A stretch of DNA of 64,000 bases from a virus. The notes under the pieces were generated by a model. That model ran no database searches. It was not told where the DNA came from and saw only the letters and a program-made list of their open reading frames with translations. Below, piece by piece: positions 41,145-50,700 of the stretch. The position numbers were made by a program, and so were the translations under genes. The DNA lies in the IMG/VR virus record IMGVR_UViG_3300035698_035366, positions 62,001-126,000 of that record. One strand, 5' to 3'. The first letter of the stretch is position 1. Each line of letters opens with the position of its first letter.

Positions 41145-41564
41145 TTATTTTTCATTAACCATGTAATGTAGAGCGTAATTGTCTTCACCAACGCGGATAA
41201 TTTCAGGTTTTTCTGAAATTTCCATACCATACGCATCAATAATAGCATGAACATCTTCATTGAGGCTTTTAACTAATTCTTTATCATCCACTTCAGCCCT
41301 ACTCAAATGGATAACAATCGCTGATGAATCATCATCTCGGCAGATTTGACTATCATCGTCGAAAACAAAATAGTGTAGGGCGCAATCCTGATCCGTTATT
41401 GCGGATAAACCATGGTCAGTAATGGACTTTTCAGTTGCTATGTAACTAACGACATCAACACCAGTTTTCGCTTTTAGTGCAAACGCCAGAATGGCTGGAA
41501 TTTCAACCCCACCGCAACCTGAAAGCATAAAACTAAAGATAAGTAGAAATAATATTTTTTTCAT
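41145..41564 (-). CDS. Lipoprotein
   Basis: The product has 139 residues. A signal peptide with lipobox (FLLIFSFMLSGC) is followed by GVEIPAILAFALKAKTGVDV, VSYIATEKSITDHGLSAIT and DQDCALHYF. This arrangement resembles a family of short lipoproteins that I associate with Alphaproteobacteria. It is probably host-derived and placed in the host envelope. It might modify the cell surface. Confidence 0.75.
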   Translation of the reverse strand: MKKILFLLIFSFMLSGCGGVEIPAILAFALKAKTGVDVVSYIATEKSITDHGLSAITDQDCALHYFVFDDDSQICRDDDSSAIVIHLSRAEVDDKELVKSLNEDVHAIIDAYGMEISEKPEIIRVGEDNYALHYMVNEK

Positions 41565-41645
41565 AATAATCTTTCAAAAGGATAAAATTTATTGTACACA
41601 TTTTTATATAAAATTGCAATGAAAATATCGATATACTATAATTAG

Positions 41646-41653
41646 TATAAATA
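41646..41653 (+). promoter_or_regulatory. Late promoter box TATAAATA upstream of the dehydrogenase
   Basis: Exact T4-type late box. The transcript would have a structured leader of about 110 bases before ATG 41772. Confidence 0.6.
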
Positions 41654-41663
41654 TTATGGACAG

Positions 41664-41771
41664 ATGAATCAAAGAGTTAGAACACTCTTCCACCCACAGG
41701 GGAAATATAAAGCAGACTCTGTTTTCCCGAAGAATTGTGGTAAGACCTGCTAGGAAACTAGGAGTTTAACG
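41664..41771 (+). promoter_or_regulatory. Structured 5' leader of the dehydrogenase gene
   Basis: Several helices can form: AGAGT/ACTCT, an outer CCACA/TGTGG enclosing GGGAAA/TTTCCC with an inner CAG/CTG, and CTAG-GAAA-CTAG with a GNRA-type loop directly before the AGGAG ribosome binding site. It may be a regulatory leader or riboswitch-like element. I do not recognise a known class. Confidence 0.45.
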
Positions 41772-42797
41772 ATGAATCTATATGAGGAGATTAATATTGC
41801 TGGCTACGAACGAGTAGTAAAATGCACGAATGATATAACCGGGCTTCATTCCTGGATTGTCGTCCATAATACGAGCAGGGGACCATCTCTTGGTGGTTGC
41901 CGAATGTGGAATTATGCAACGGAAAAAGATGCACTTCAAGACTGCTTAAACCTCGCAAAGGGAATGACCTACAAATCAGCAATAAGTAATTTGCCACTGG
42001 GCGGTGGAAAAGCCGTAATTTGGGGAGATAAACGACATAAAACTAGAGATTTACTTTTATCAATGGCTGAGTTTGTAAATTATCTTGATGGAAAATATAT
42101 CATCGCAGAAGATGTTGGTACAACAATTGACGATATGCTTATTATGCAGGAACTTGGAAAAGCCAATATTGTAAATTGTGATTGTGGTGATCCTGGACCT
42201 TATACGGCCTGGGGTGTTGTATCTGGTATCAAAGCTTGTTTAGATTTTAAACACGGGTCACCTGATCCAACCAATCGTTCATTTATGATACAAGGTATTG
42301 GTTCAGTTGGAAATGGTGTTGCGAATCATTTAAGTGAAGATAATGTTGATTTGTATATCAGCGATATTAATGAAGAAGCACTTCTTAGAGTAGCCACTGA
42401 AACGGGAGCAACTATCGTATCAAACGATGAAATTTATGCAAAAGATGTCGATGTTTATGTTCCTTGTGCTCTTGGTCAAACTATAAATGAAGAATGTTTA
42501 ACAACGCTTAAAGCACCAATAATTGCTGGCTCAGCTAATAACCAACTGGCCGCCTCTGAATACGGAGATCATCTTTTCCATAAGGGTATTTTGTATGCCC
42601 CTGATTATGTGATTAACGCCGGTGGCATCATCTTGGCGTGCGAGGCCACACGATCCGATGGCAATGAGCAGAAGATTATGGAAGCTATTTCCAAAATTGG
42701 GCCAACGTTAATTGAGGTATTTGAAAGAAGTAGAGATGAAAAGCTGCCAACTAATGTCATAGCTGACAGAATGGCAGAAGAACGATTTAAAGGTTGA
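41772..42797 (+). CDS. Leucine/glutamate-type amino-acid dehydrogenase
   Basis: The product has 341 residues. The N-terminal domain has RGPSLGGCRMW, GMTYKSAISNLPLGGGKAVI with the substrate-binding Lys, and ISNLPLGGGK; the Rossmann domain has MIQGIGSVGNGVANHL with the GxGxxG motif and SDINEEAL after it. ANNQL and VINAGGII are typical of leucine dehydrogenases. It would catalyse reversible NAD-dependent oxidative deamination. It is complete and unusual in a phage. It fits with the NAD-producing genes. Confidence 0.88.
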   Translation: MNLYEEINIAGYERVVKCTNDITGLHSWIVVHNTSRGPSLGGCRMWNYATEKDALQDCLNLAKGMTYKSAISNLPLGGGKAVIWGDKRHKTRDLLLSMAEFVNYLDGKYIIAEDVGTTIDDMLIMQELGKANIVNCDCGDPGPYTAWGVVSGIKACLDFKHGSPDPTNRSFMIQGIGSVGNGVANHLSEDNVDLYISDINEEALLRVATETGATIVSNDEIYAKDVDVYVPCALGQTINEECLTTLKAPIIAGSANNQLAASEYGDHLFHKGILYAPDYVINAGGIILACEATRSDGNEQKIMEAISKIGPTLIEVFERSRDEKLPTNVIADRMAEERFKG

Positions 42798-42821
42798 CAC
42801 AATCCAGTTTGGTGCTATAAT
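42794..42821 (+). promoter_or_regulatory. Sigma70-like promoter
   Basis: TTGACA (42794-42799), 16-base spacer, TATAAT (42816-42821). It overlaps the stop of the dehydrogenase gene. Confidence 0.75.
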
Positions 42822-42860
42822 AAGGGTACAAACAAACAGCAACCAACTGGAGATCGAAAA

Positions 42861-43259
42861 ATGACCAAACAAGTAACCAAATTTAGCAAGCCCGTTTGCA
42901 AGGACCTTCGCGACACCTTCTTCGCGGAAGTTGAAGAGCTCGCCAAGAAGTACGGCATGGAAGCAGACACGAAGAATATGCGCTTCTACGATACAAGTTG
43001 TGACGTTAAGCTGGTCCTGACCATCGCTGGTGCCGAGTCCGTTGAAGTGAAGGATTTCAAGCTGTATGCTAATATGTTTGGTATGGAACCAACTGATCTC
43101 GGCCGCAAGTATCGGTCCAACGGAAAGGTGTTCACTATTTCCGGATATCTCCGCAGCCGCCGGAAGCTCAACATCCTGATCGTTGATCAGGACGGTAAGG
43201 CGTTCATTAACAGCGTTGAAGACGCGAAGCGCGGCCTGTCTTACGCGGAAGTGAAATAA
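42861..43259 (+). CDS. Hypothetical phage protein, 132 residues
   Basis: GC-rich codon use like the 32365-33438 gene. Beta-rich protein with MRFYDTSCDVKLVLTIAG and GRKYRSNGKVFTISGYLRSR followed by RKLNILIVDQDGKAF. Its own strong early promoter and optimal codons suggest abundant early expression. No known motif. Confidence 0.75.
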   Translation: MTKQVTKFSKPVCKDLRDTFFAEVEELAKKYGMEADTKNMRFYDTSCDVKLVLTIAGAESVEVKDFKLYANMFGMEPTDLGRKYRSNGKVFTISGYLRSRRKLNILIVDQDGKAFINSVEDAKRGLSYAEVK

Positions 43260-43369
43260 CAGAAAAACATGAGATCAAAACGAAAACAATTATAAAGGAA
43301 TTGGGGTGGAAATTTTCCCCTTACCAATATTCTATTTTTCACAACCATCCGCACACTAGAGGAGTTTTT

Positions 43370-43783
43370 ATGTTTAAAGAAGAAGACCGCGTCGTTGTTA
43401 TTCGAACCGGCGCAGCAGGTTTTATTACTTATGCCGAAGATGGCTACTATGTTGTAGAACTTGATAACGGCGCCGAGCAAGAGTTTGAAAATGCTGGGCT
43501 TTTAATCGCAGAAGACGATTATGTACCAGTTGCACCGGCGGAGAAATATACCGTTGAACAGGCTCGAAAGGTCCTCAAAAGTGTGAATGCATGTAACCGC
43601 GTCTTTTATAGTGCATTTGAGGGAAGCGTAATCTCCAAAGGAATTGATTATGATTCACTTTCACCACAAGAACAAGTGAATGAACTGGCTAAAATGACCG
43701 CTGTTGATAAGCGTGAATTTTATGACGCATCCCGTGATGATAAAACTATGAAAAAATTATTGCAGATCATTTCTGATAGTTGA
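43370..43783 (+). CDS. Hypothetical protein with N-terminal KOW/SH3-like segment
   Basis: The product has 137 residues from ATG 43370 (MFKEEDRVVVIRTGAAGFIT), preceded by AGAGGAG. The first 45 residues read as a small beta barrel (VVVIRTGAAGFITYAEDGYY then VVELDNG). The remainder is helical. A GGGG/CCCC hairpin (about 43302-43321) lies upstream and may end the previous transcript. Function unknown. Confidence 0.65.
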   Translation: MFKEEDRVVVIRTGAAGFITYAEDGYYVVELDNGAEQEFENAGLLIAEDDYVPVAPAEKYTVEQARKVLKSVNACNRVFYSAFEGSVISKGIDYDSLSPQEQVNELAKMTAVDKREFYDASRDDKTMKKLLQIISDS

Positions 43784-43787
43784 TAAT

Positions 43788-44075
43788 GTGATATCTAAAA
43801 AGATTATACTTGTATATTTGATTGTTTGGCTGTTGTCATCTTCGGTGATGGCAGAGGAGTATAATCGTGGTTTAGTTATGTCCATTGTTGGTAAAATACA
43901 TTCTGGAAACACTGGTGAATTATTAACCACAAATCCAAAAACAATTAGAAGGCTGCATTTGAATTCGATTGGTGGTAAAGTTGAATCGGCAATTTTGATG
44001 GCCCAATATGTTAGAAAAATAATATCACAACATATGTTGGTAAGGATCAGAAATGTTATAGCGCCTGCACGTTAG
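43788..44075 (+). CDS. Periplasmic ClpP-like protein, N-terminal part (frame broken at an A5 tract)
   Basis: The 95-codon frame begins with a signal peptide (ISKKIILVYLIVWLLSSSVM, cut after MAE-like site) and then LHLNSIGGKVESAILMAQYV, a ClpP/crotonase-like 'NSxGGxV' segment. After AGAAAAATAAT (44013-44023) this frame loses similarity and ends. The -1 frame continues the family (see 44015-44329). One more A in the tract would restore a protein of about 180 residues. Confidence 0.6.
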   Translation: MISKKIILVYLIVWLLSSSVMAEEYNRGLVMSIVGKIHSGNTGELLTTNPKTIRRLHLNSIGGKVESAILMAQYVRKIISQHMLVRIRNVIAPAR

Positions 44076-44329
44076 TCTTTCAATCTGGTGTAAACCGCAT
44101 AGCACACCGATCTGCGATGTTCATGTATCATTATGCATCAAATAAGAAAATTGTCAATGGTGAAGAAACTCGCGTACCAAATATACAATGGACTGATGTC
44201 GTAAAGGTTTATTTGTTAAAATTTGGAGCAATGCCGGATTTGCTCGATAATATACAGCCAAATATAGATGTATATCTTACAGCAGAAGAAGCTATGTGGT
44301 TTGGTGTTGTTACTAGTATTGAAGATTAA
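44015..44329 (+). CDS. Periplasmic ClpP-like protein, C-terminal part (-1 frame)
   Basis: This frame reads KNNITTYVGKDQKCYSACTL then VFQSGVNRIAHRSAMFMYHY, which fits the region after the NSxGG segment in periplasmic ClpP-like proteins (nucleophile in the CYSAC segment, His in MYHY). It ends LTAEEAMWFGVVTSIED. It has no start of its own at 44015; an internal ATG (44117) is available. It is interpreted as the second part of the 43788 gene. Confidence 0.55.
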   Translation, partial: KNNITTYVGKDQKCYSACTLVFQSGVNRIAHRSAMFMYHYASNKKIVNGEETRVPNIQWTDVVKVYLLKFGAMPDLLDNIQPNIDVYLTAEEAMWFGVVTSIED

Positions 44330-44346
44330 TACTTTACCACAAACCG

Positions 44347-44354
44347 TATAAATA
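44347..44354 (+). promoter_or_regulatory. Late promoter box TATAAATA
   Basis: Exact late box only 6 bases before the small frame at 44360. It may be a relic, or may serve transcription of that region. Confidence 0.35.
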
Positions 44355-44359
44355 TAAAT

Positions 44360-44452
44360 ATGAGATATATTGAATTAATTGAGGCTCCCATTGACAATTG
44401 GGAATCCGATCCGAACTTTGAACGTAATGAACAAGACCTGGTAAGGTGGTAA
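44360..44452 (+). pseudogene. Short remnant with internal-protein-like leader
   Basis: The 30-codon frame MRYIELIEAPIDNWESDPNF ... DLVRW has the short helix-plus-Glu start found in late proteins here. A second frame directly after it reads VVKNDEILRKLEESLNNQKL, suggesting a decayed or truncated gene. Confidence 0.4.
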
Positions 44453-44510
44453 AGAACGACGAAATTTTGAGAAAGTTGGAAGAGTCTTTAAATAACCAAA
44501 AATTATAAAC

Positions 44511-44538
44511 TTGATATTCAATAAAAGTGTGCTATTAT
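44511..44538 (+). promoter_or_regulatory. Sigma70-like promoter
   Basis: TTGATA (44511-44516), 16-base spacer, TATTAT (44533-44538), upstream of the Pth2-like gene. Confidence 0.55.
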
Positions 44539-44567
44539 ATACAATATAATTTAATTAGGAGGTTTAC

Positions 44568-45068
44568 GTGGATACGTTTCCAGTTCTTTATATCTTGGCT
44601 CGCTCGTATGCAACCGATCTTCCCTCGTGTAATGCGGGGAAATTAGCCGCGCAATGCAGTCATGCATCGAATGCATTTGTACATTCAATGAATGTAGGCG
44701 ATAAGGAATATTTGGGGAAAGAATTGACCAATAACGACGAATTGTTCAACAAATGGCAACTTGAAACGCCACAGGGTTTCGGAACCGTTCTTGTCCTGGC
44801 GGTCAATGAAACGCAGATGCGAACGGCTGTAAAGGTCGCTACTGCATTAGATCTTGTTTCTGGTGTAGTAAATGACCCAACGTATCCAGCACATTTAGAT
44901 GCCGAAGCGGCGGTGATGATTCCCGCTGAAACATGGACGCTGGATCCTATTCCCGCTGGCGACAAAATGGTTACCTTCCGAAGCGAAGATACGTGCTCAT
45001 ATATTTTTGGCGATAAGAATGACCCAATGCTTTCGGCAGTTGTTGGTAGATTTCCATTGCATCCATAA
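44568..45068 (+). CDS. Pth2-type peptidyl-tRNA hydrolase-like protein
   Basis: The product has 166 residues with a GTG start after AGGAGG. NAGKLAAQCSHASNAFV is the Pth2 signature (GKxAAQxxHA), and the TVLVLAVNETQM and DPTYPAHLDAEAAVMIP regions follow as in that family. Pth2 releases peptides from drop-off peptidyl-tRNAs; some phage members may instead have other amide-hydrolase roles. It fits with EF-G and the CCA enzyme. Confidence 0.8.
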   Translation: MDTFPVLYILARSYATDLPSCNAGKLAAQCSHASNAFVHSMNVGDKEYLGKELTNNDELFNKWQLETPQGFGTVLVLAVNETQMRTAVKVATALDLVSGVVNDPTYPAHLDAEAAVMIPAETWTLDPIPAGDKMVTFRSEDTCSYIFGDKNDPMLSAVVGRFPLHP

Positions 45069-45101
45069 AAGATTGGTAATACCAAGTAATACATTTTAAT
45101 A

Positions 45102-45130
45102 TTGAATAAAAGGTCTCCTTTTGTTATAGT
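45102..45130 (+). promoter_or_regulatory. Sigma70-like promoter
   Basis: TTGAAT (45102-45107), 17-base spacer, TATAGT (45125-45130), followed by AAAGGGAG and ATG 45158. Confidence 0.6.
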
Positions 45131-45157
45131 TAATAAAATAATAAAGGGAGATTTTTT

Positions 45158-45787
45158 ATGATTTCAAATAGAAAGACCGTATTCATTTCAGGATTCAAGA
45201 ACTCAGGCAAAGATACAGTAGCCAATTACTTAGTTAATACACGGAATTATCGAAAAGATTCATTTGCTGCTTCATTAAAAGACATAACAGGAATTTTGTT
45301 TGGGTGGGATAGAGCAATGCTTGAGGGAGACACTTCTGAAAGTAGGGCACAACGAGAAATACCAGACGAATGGTGGACAGAACGCTTGGGAATTAATGAC
45401 CTTTCCCCTCGATATGCATTACAGTTAGTAGGAACAGAGGCACTTAGAAACAATTTCCACAATGATATTTGGGTTGCTAGTGTAGAAAAACGCATCATTG
45501 ACAATAATAATCCAACAGTCTTGAGCGATTGTAGGTTTCAAAATGAACTTTTGCTTTGTGATAAGCTTGGTGGATCAACCGTTTGTGTTATGCGGGGTGA
45601 TTATCCAGAATGGTGGGATACCGCAATCGAGGCTAATATGGGTTCAGATGCAGCAATACGAAAAATGGCAGATTTAGAAATTCACACTAGTGAATATAAC
45701 TGGATTGGGTTTCCGTTTGATTATGTTATCGAAAATAATGGGACGATTGAAGAATTATATGAACAAGTTAAAGAAATCTTATCTTAA
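45158..45787 (+). CDS. Deoxynucleoside monophosphate kinase (T4 gp1-like)
   Basis: The product has 209 residues. P-loop ISGFKNSGKDTVANYL near the N-terminus; ALQLVGTEALRNNFHNDIWV and VLSDCRFQNEL follow as in phage dNMP kinases. It phosphorylates dNMPs released from host DNA for phage DNA synthesis. It converges on the minus-strand gene at 45784 with a 4-base overlap. Confidence 0.85.
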   Translation: MISNRKTVFISGFKNSGKDTVANYLVNTRNYRKDSFAASLKDITGILFGWDRAMLEGDTSESRAQREIPDEWWTERLGINDLSPRYALQLVGTEALRNNFHNDIWVASVEKRIIDNNNPTVLSDCRFQNELLLCDKLGGSTVCVMRGDYPEWWDTAIEANMGSDAAIRKMADLEIHTSEYNWIGFPFDYVIENNGTIEELYEQVKEILS

Positions 45788-46872
45788 AGAGTTTTTAAGG
45801 CCTGTTCTATATAACTTCTAAATATTGGGTCTGATTTGGCCCATGCCATAATTGCCGCTTCTGGATTTGCGGGATCATATTTAACATCATCGATCATATT
45901 ATCGGTCGCTTTATTGTCAGTTTCTCCATCAGAATCTTTAGCGGTGATACCAATCTCATTGAATGCTATCGTTATTACGTCATTGGGCACTTCCAATTTT
46001 TTAAGAAACGCGCCTAATGCTTGTGCATCGGTTGGTCTGCTTGCTTTTTTCCAAGAAGCTATCAACGATTTATCATCCAGTTTTCCAACGTCTTTTGCTT
46101 TATCACCAATTTTTGAAGCGATCTTTTTCGCAAAGGCGGCGACATCTTTAAGCTCTGCTTCTGTCAACATTGGATTATTTTTTATATATGATTCATTCGC
46201 AGATTTTCCTGTCAATTTATCAATAACATCTGGTTCCAAACCTTCACCAACAGAGGTAGAAAATTTATCATCTTGTAGGAGATTGTTACCACCACGAAGA
46301 AACATACCAACCGCTGCATCACCGGCTCTACCCGTGGCTAAGGCCAGCCCACCAACTAACAAACCAATGATCAATGCTTGCTTGCCAGGAATTTTCTTAG
46401 CCCATTTTCCATAATTGGCAACAACCTTAACGATTTTGTCATCATCACCACCCAATTTTTGTACTAGGCTAGTTTTTAGTTTATCAAATTTTTCATCAAA
46501 GTTCTTAACTGGCTCAGTATCACCAACGTATTTTTTTGCAATTGCACCAACTGCTTTGTTTAGCACAGAGAGCCCCTCTGCACCCTTTTTAGCCAGATTG
46601 ACTGTTGTTGAGTTTGCAACTTTATCACCTAGTCTCTCAATGCTACCGGATTGTTTTTCTTTGGGATAATTTACGATAACACTTCGGAATAATGTTTTGA
46701 GTTGGTCTTTATCTAGATCCCGCTCAATTAAATGAAAGCTATTAATTTTATTTGATGCTAGAAAAACCTCATGGATGACACCATCAATAATACATTTTTG
46801 ATCAAATGTATAATCTTGAATATCTTCAAGTAAAATTTCACACGGTGTTGGATAAGTTTCTAAAAACTTCAT
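45784..46872 (-). CDS. Internal virion protein candidate with hydrophobic segment
   Basis: The product has 362 residues, starting MKFLETYPTPCEILLEDIQD (helix ending LLE). A Gly/Ala-rich apolar stretch (LIIGLLVGGLALATGRAGDA) lies at about residues 166-185, between Lys-rich helical regions. It follows the 46883-47569 gene in the same late unit. An internal head or ejected protein is suggested by leader type and operon, not by homology. Confidence 0.6.
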   Translation of the reverse strand: MKFLETYPTPCEILLEDIQDYTFDQKCIIDGVIHEVFLASNKINSFHLIERDLDKDQLKTLFRSVIVNYPKEKQSGSIERLGDKVANSTTVNLAKKGAEGLSVLNKAVGAIAKKYVGDTEPVKNFDEKFDKLKTSLVQKLGGDDDKIVKVVANYGKWAKKIPGKQALIIGLLVGGLALATGRAGDAAVGMFLRGGNNLLQDDKFSTSVGEGLEPDVIDKLTGKSANESYIKNNPMLTEAELKDVAAFAKKIASKIGDKAKDVGKLDDKSLIASWKKASRPTDAQALGAFLKKLEVPNDVITIAFNEIGITAKDSDGETDNKATDNMIDDVKYDPANPEAAIMAWAKSDPIFRSYIEQALKTL

Positions 46873-46882
46873 AATTATACCT

Positions 46883-47569
46883 TTATGTATTCTTTAATGC
46901 CGCTTGTAAGATTGCAGTAAGAACCTTTGGATCATTTTTAGTTGCTTTTTTTAGTTGTTCTAATGCATTCTTTTGCTCATCGGTTATTTCACCTGATTTA
47001 TTGGCTGTTTTTCGGCCATTGTTAACGTTATCAGATTGTTTATCAGTTTGTCCACCATGTATATCACCTTTCAGTACAGCAACAATACGATTTAGGATAG
47101 GCTTGGACACCGCTGGGTCTGATGATACTAAAAATGCTGAAACATCGTCTAATGCATCTTTTTCATTCTTCCAACTTCCGGAAAGCATTTTATCAAATGC
47201 ATCTTCATTCATTGATTCGTTTGCTAATTCATCAGCGACTTTGTTTTGTTCTTTAGCAATGATTTCTATTTGTTTATCAGTTATTCCGATAATGCTAAGA
47301 AATCTCTTCAATCCAGCCATGCCTTTTGGTGGGAATTCATTTGTTTTCGGATCTCTAACCTTTTTGAATTTTTTATATGAATTAACCAACCCTTTAAAAA
47401 TTTTCTGAGATTTAACCGTGTTTGATTTTTGCACTGCTCCCTTGACACCAGGTATTTTTGACCCAACAGCAATCGCCGCTTTTTTGGCTATTCTATTAAT
47501 GAGACCCTTTTCAGTTAAATCTTGGCTTTCATTAATAACATTGAGATAATTTCTAATATCGTGTGTCAT
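46883..47569 (-). CDS. Lys-rich internal virion protein candidate
   Basis: The product has 228 residues, basic and helical, starting MTHDIRNYLNVINESQDLTE. It contains ANESMNEDAFDKMLSGSW, a site type (xxNE/ESMNE) resembling prohead protease targets. Preceded by a minus-strand late box GCTAAATA (47603-47610). No known domain. Confidence 0.6.
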   Translation of the reverse strand: MTHDIRNYLNVINESQDLTEKGLINRIAKKAAIAVGSKIPGVKGAVQKSNTVKSQKIFKGLVNSYKKFKKVRDPKTNEFPPKGMAGLKRFLSIIGITDKQIEIIAKEQNKVADELANESMNEDAFDKMLSGSWKNEKDALDDVSAFLVSSDPAVSKPILNRIVAVLKGDIHGGQTDKQSDNVNNGRKTANKSGEITDEQKNALEQLKKATKNDPKVLTAILQAALKNT

Positions 47570-47602
47570 ACTATCGTCCTAATGATGGATTCACTTATAC
47601 AA

Positions 47603-47610
47603 TATTTAGC
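47603..47610 (-). promoter_or_regulatory. Late promoter box GCTAAATA (minus strand)
   Basis: The box lies 34 bases before ATG 47569 and faces the two internal-protein candidates. Confidence 0.55.
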
Positions 47611-47645
47611 ATCTTTTAAAAAATACACAGTTTTTATACTCGTCT

Positions 47646-47653
47646 GCTAAATA
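47646..47653 (+). promoter_or_regulatory. Late promoter box GCTAAATA (plus strand)
   Basis: The box lies 95 bases before the sheath ATG. It forms a divergent pair with the minus-strand box at 47603-47610. Confidence 0.55.
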
Positions 47654-47740
47654 CCAACGTATAATTTATGTGTATGATTGCATGAATAAAACAATTTGAA
47701 TAATATGCAATTTGCAAGAAACATTAAGGAGAGATATATA

Positions 47741-50700
47741 ATGGCACTCGTATCACCAGGCGTAGAAGTCACAGCAACCGATGAAAGTTTCTTTGCCAAC
47801 CCAGGGCAAGGAACAATTCCTTTCATTATGATTGCTACCGCTGAAGACAAGCCAAATCCAGGTAATCCAGCTTTAAATGCACCTGGTACAACACAAGCAA
47901 ACGCTGATAAACTTTTTCTTATCACTAGTCAAAGAGAACTAATCCAAACATTTGGTGAACCAACTTTTGCTCAGGTTCAAGGTACTCCACAACATGGTAA
48001 TGAGACAAACGAATACGGTTTATGGGCCGCGTATAGTTACATGGGGATTTCAAATCGCGCCTATGTTATGCGTGCTGATCTAAACTTGGATCAGTTGCAG
48101 CCAGAAGTTAATGAACCACGTAGTCAAGCACTAAATGGAACGTATTGGTTAGACACCGGAACAACAAATTTTGGTATTTTCCGATCAATCGGTTCCGATG
48201 GCAATCCCGCTACTTCCGCGTTTAATGATTGGTCTGTAAAAACACCATTTGTTGTAGATACGACTGCTGAAGCAAGCACACAACGAGTTTCATCTTTCTT
48301 CGTACCAACAATTGGCGACGCACTAATTGCCGGCGCCGGAGACCTAGTAATTAATGGTGTTACAATACCATTAGCTGGTGGTGAGGACCTAAGCAATGTT
48401 GGACTTGATAATGGTTTGGTTCAGATCATTAACAATGCTGTTATTCCAGGAATTGAAGCTTCAGTTTGGTGGTTTGGTCGCGGTTTAAAGTTGGTAATTA
48501 CAAATACAACGTCGGGATCAATTGATCTAACCGGCTCTGATTCTTCTATCCTAATTGATCTTGGTCTCGGCTCATCAGAGATTGTTCCTGACCGTGCATT
48601 ATTTGACGGAGAAACATTCTTTGCGGTTGTTACAATTGATTTTGAAAACAGAGTTTATGAGTGGATCACCCCAGTTGATGGAAATGGTGTTACTTTGGGA
48701 CCTGCTCAATGGTACCTAGTTGGTACTGATGGTTGGAGAAATGCTGTTCCTTCACAAGTTGAGGGAGATGGCACAGTTGTTACCGCAGCATCAACAATTT
48801 CAGTAACTTTTAGTTTATCAGGAAATACAACTTCAACCCAAACAGTTGTTGCAAGCGCGGCAACCGTCCCAGCGATGGTTGCAGATTTAACAACAGCATT
48901 CGCAACTGAAGTTGCTGATCAACAAGTTGAGTTCGCAGTTGGTGGATCAGGAAGTTTAGTAATTACAAACAATGACGGTGGTTCAATTACGGTATCAGGA
49001 CCACTTGCTGGTTCAACTCAATTGGATATGCCATCCCTAAAAGCTAAAGAGCTATTTTATGCTCCACATACGAACATTCCAGATAATAGTATCGAGGGTG
49101 ATGTTTGGATTAAGACAACTGAGCCAAACAATGGTGCAGATTATCAAGTGGCAATTTTTGATGATTCAATTGGACAGTTCGTTACAGTTAATGCCCCATT
49201 ATTTGCAGATGATACTGCCGCTCTTGCGGCACTGGGACCAAACCCAGCACCAGGTATCCTTTACGTTGAATTTGATGTAACAGATGAAGGTGTTGCTACC
49301 CACGTACTAAAACGTTCTAATGGTGTATCATTTGACCCATTGGTTTATGTGGCACAGGTTGCTGAGCCAACAAATGCTCCTCTAGAAGGAACATTATGGT
49401 ACAACACAAACTTTGATGTTGATATTATGGTAAGCACTGGTACTTCTTGGGTAGGTCTTAACAACCACCCATTCTATGCTAATGCTGATATTATTCTAAA
49501 TGCATCAAAACCAACACAGAAGCCAGTTGGATCACCAAATGGTGTTGCTCTTGTAGAGAATGACATCTGGATTGACACAAGTAATTTGGAGGATTATCCA
49601 ATAATCCGCCGTTATCGTGCAGCATCACAGAGTTTTGAACTAGTAGATAATACAGATCAAACAACACCGTTTGGTATTGTGTTTGCTGATGCCCGTCAAG
49701 ACGATGGTCTTGGTAATGAGGATTCAACCAGTCTTGCAAATAGCGATTTCGTTGATCCAGATGCACCAAATCCATTAACATTCCCTAATGGTTTCCTACT
49801 GTGGAATACACGCTTTAGCACATTGAATGTTAAGGAATGGCAACCAGATGCTCTTCTAGAATTTACAGAGGCAGAGCTTCTTGGAGCAAATGTTGTTCCA
49901 GCACAGTATGAAGTTGGTCTATCCGTATTCCCACCAATCCTTGATGGTGATCAGGGACGTTGGGTGACAATCAGTGGTAACCAGAATGATGGCGCGCCAA
50001 ATATGGCGCGTAATGCACAGAGAGCAATGGTTGTACGTCGAATGGCTGCATCAATTGCTGGAAATGAAGAACTTCGTGCAGAAACAGTGTTCTTCAATCT
50101 TATCGCTACACCAGGTTACCCAGAATTGATTGATGAAATGGTAACATTGAATTTTGATAAGAAGGAAATTGCGTTTATTATTGGTGATACACCAGCTAGA
50201 CTTGCTCCTTCAGGAACATCGATTCAGTCTTGGGCAACGAATGCAGAAAATGCACCAAGTAATGGTGAACTTGCACTAACAACCCGCGATACTAACGTTG
50301 GTATCTATTACCCATGGGGTCTAGGAACCAATATTGACGGGTTTGAGGTTATGGTACCACCATCAGCAATTGCACTAAGAACAATCGCGTTCAGTGATAG
50401 TGTTTCTTATCCATGGTTTGCACCCGCTGGTTTCTCCAGAGGTCGTGTTTCTAACGTGTCAAGTGTTGGTTTCTTGAACGCTGAAGAAGAATACAATCCA
50501 GTTATTCTTAATCAGGGACAACGAGATGTTCTTCAGCTTAATGACATCAATCCAATTGCATTCATGCCTAATCAGGGATTGGTTGTATTTGGACAGAAAA
50601 CACTTCATCCAGTTGACTCTGCTCTAGACAGGGTTAATGTTGTTCGATTGGTGAACTTCTTACGTTATAACTTTGATATTATTGCAAAACCATTCTTGTT

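Noticed and set aside
41664-41771. Known riboswitch class (glycine, SAM, glutamine) upstream of the dehydrogenase
   Set aside because: I could not match the conserved core of any class I know; kept only as a structured leader.
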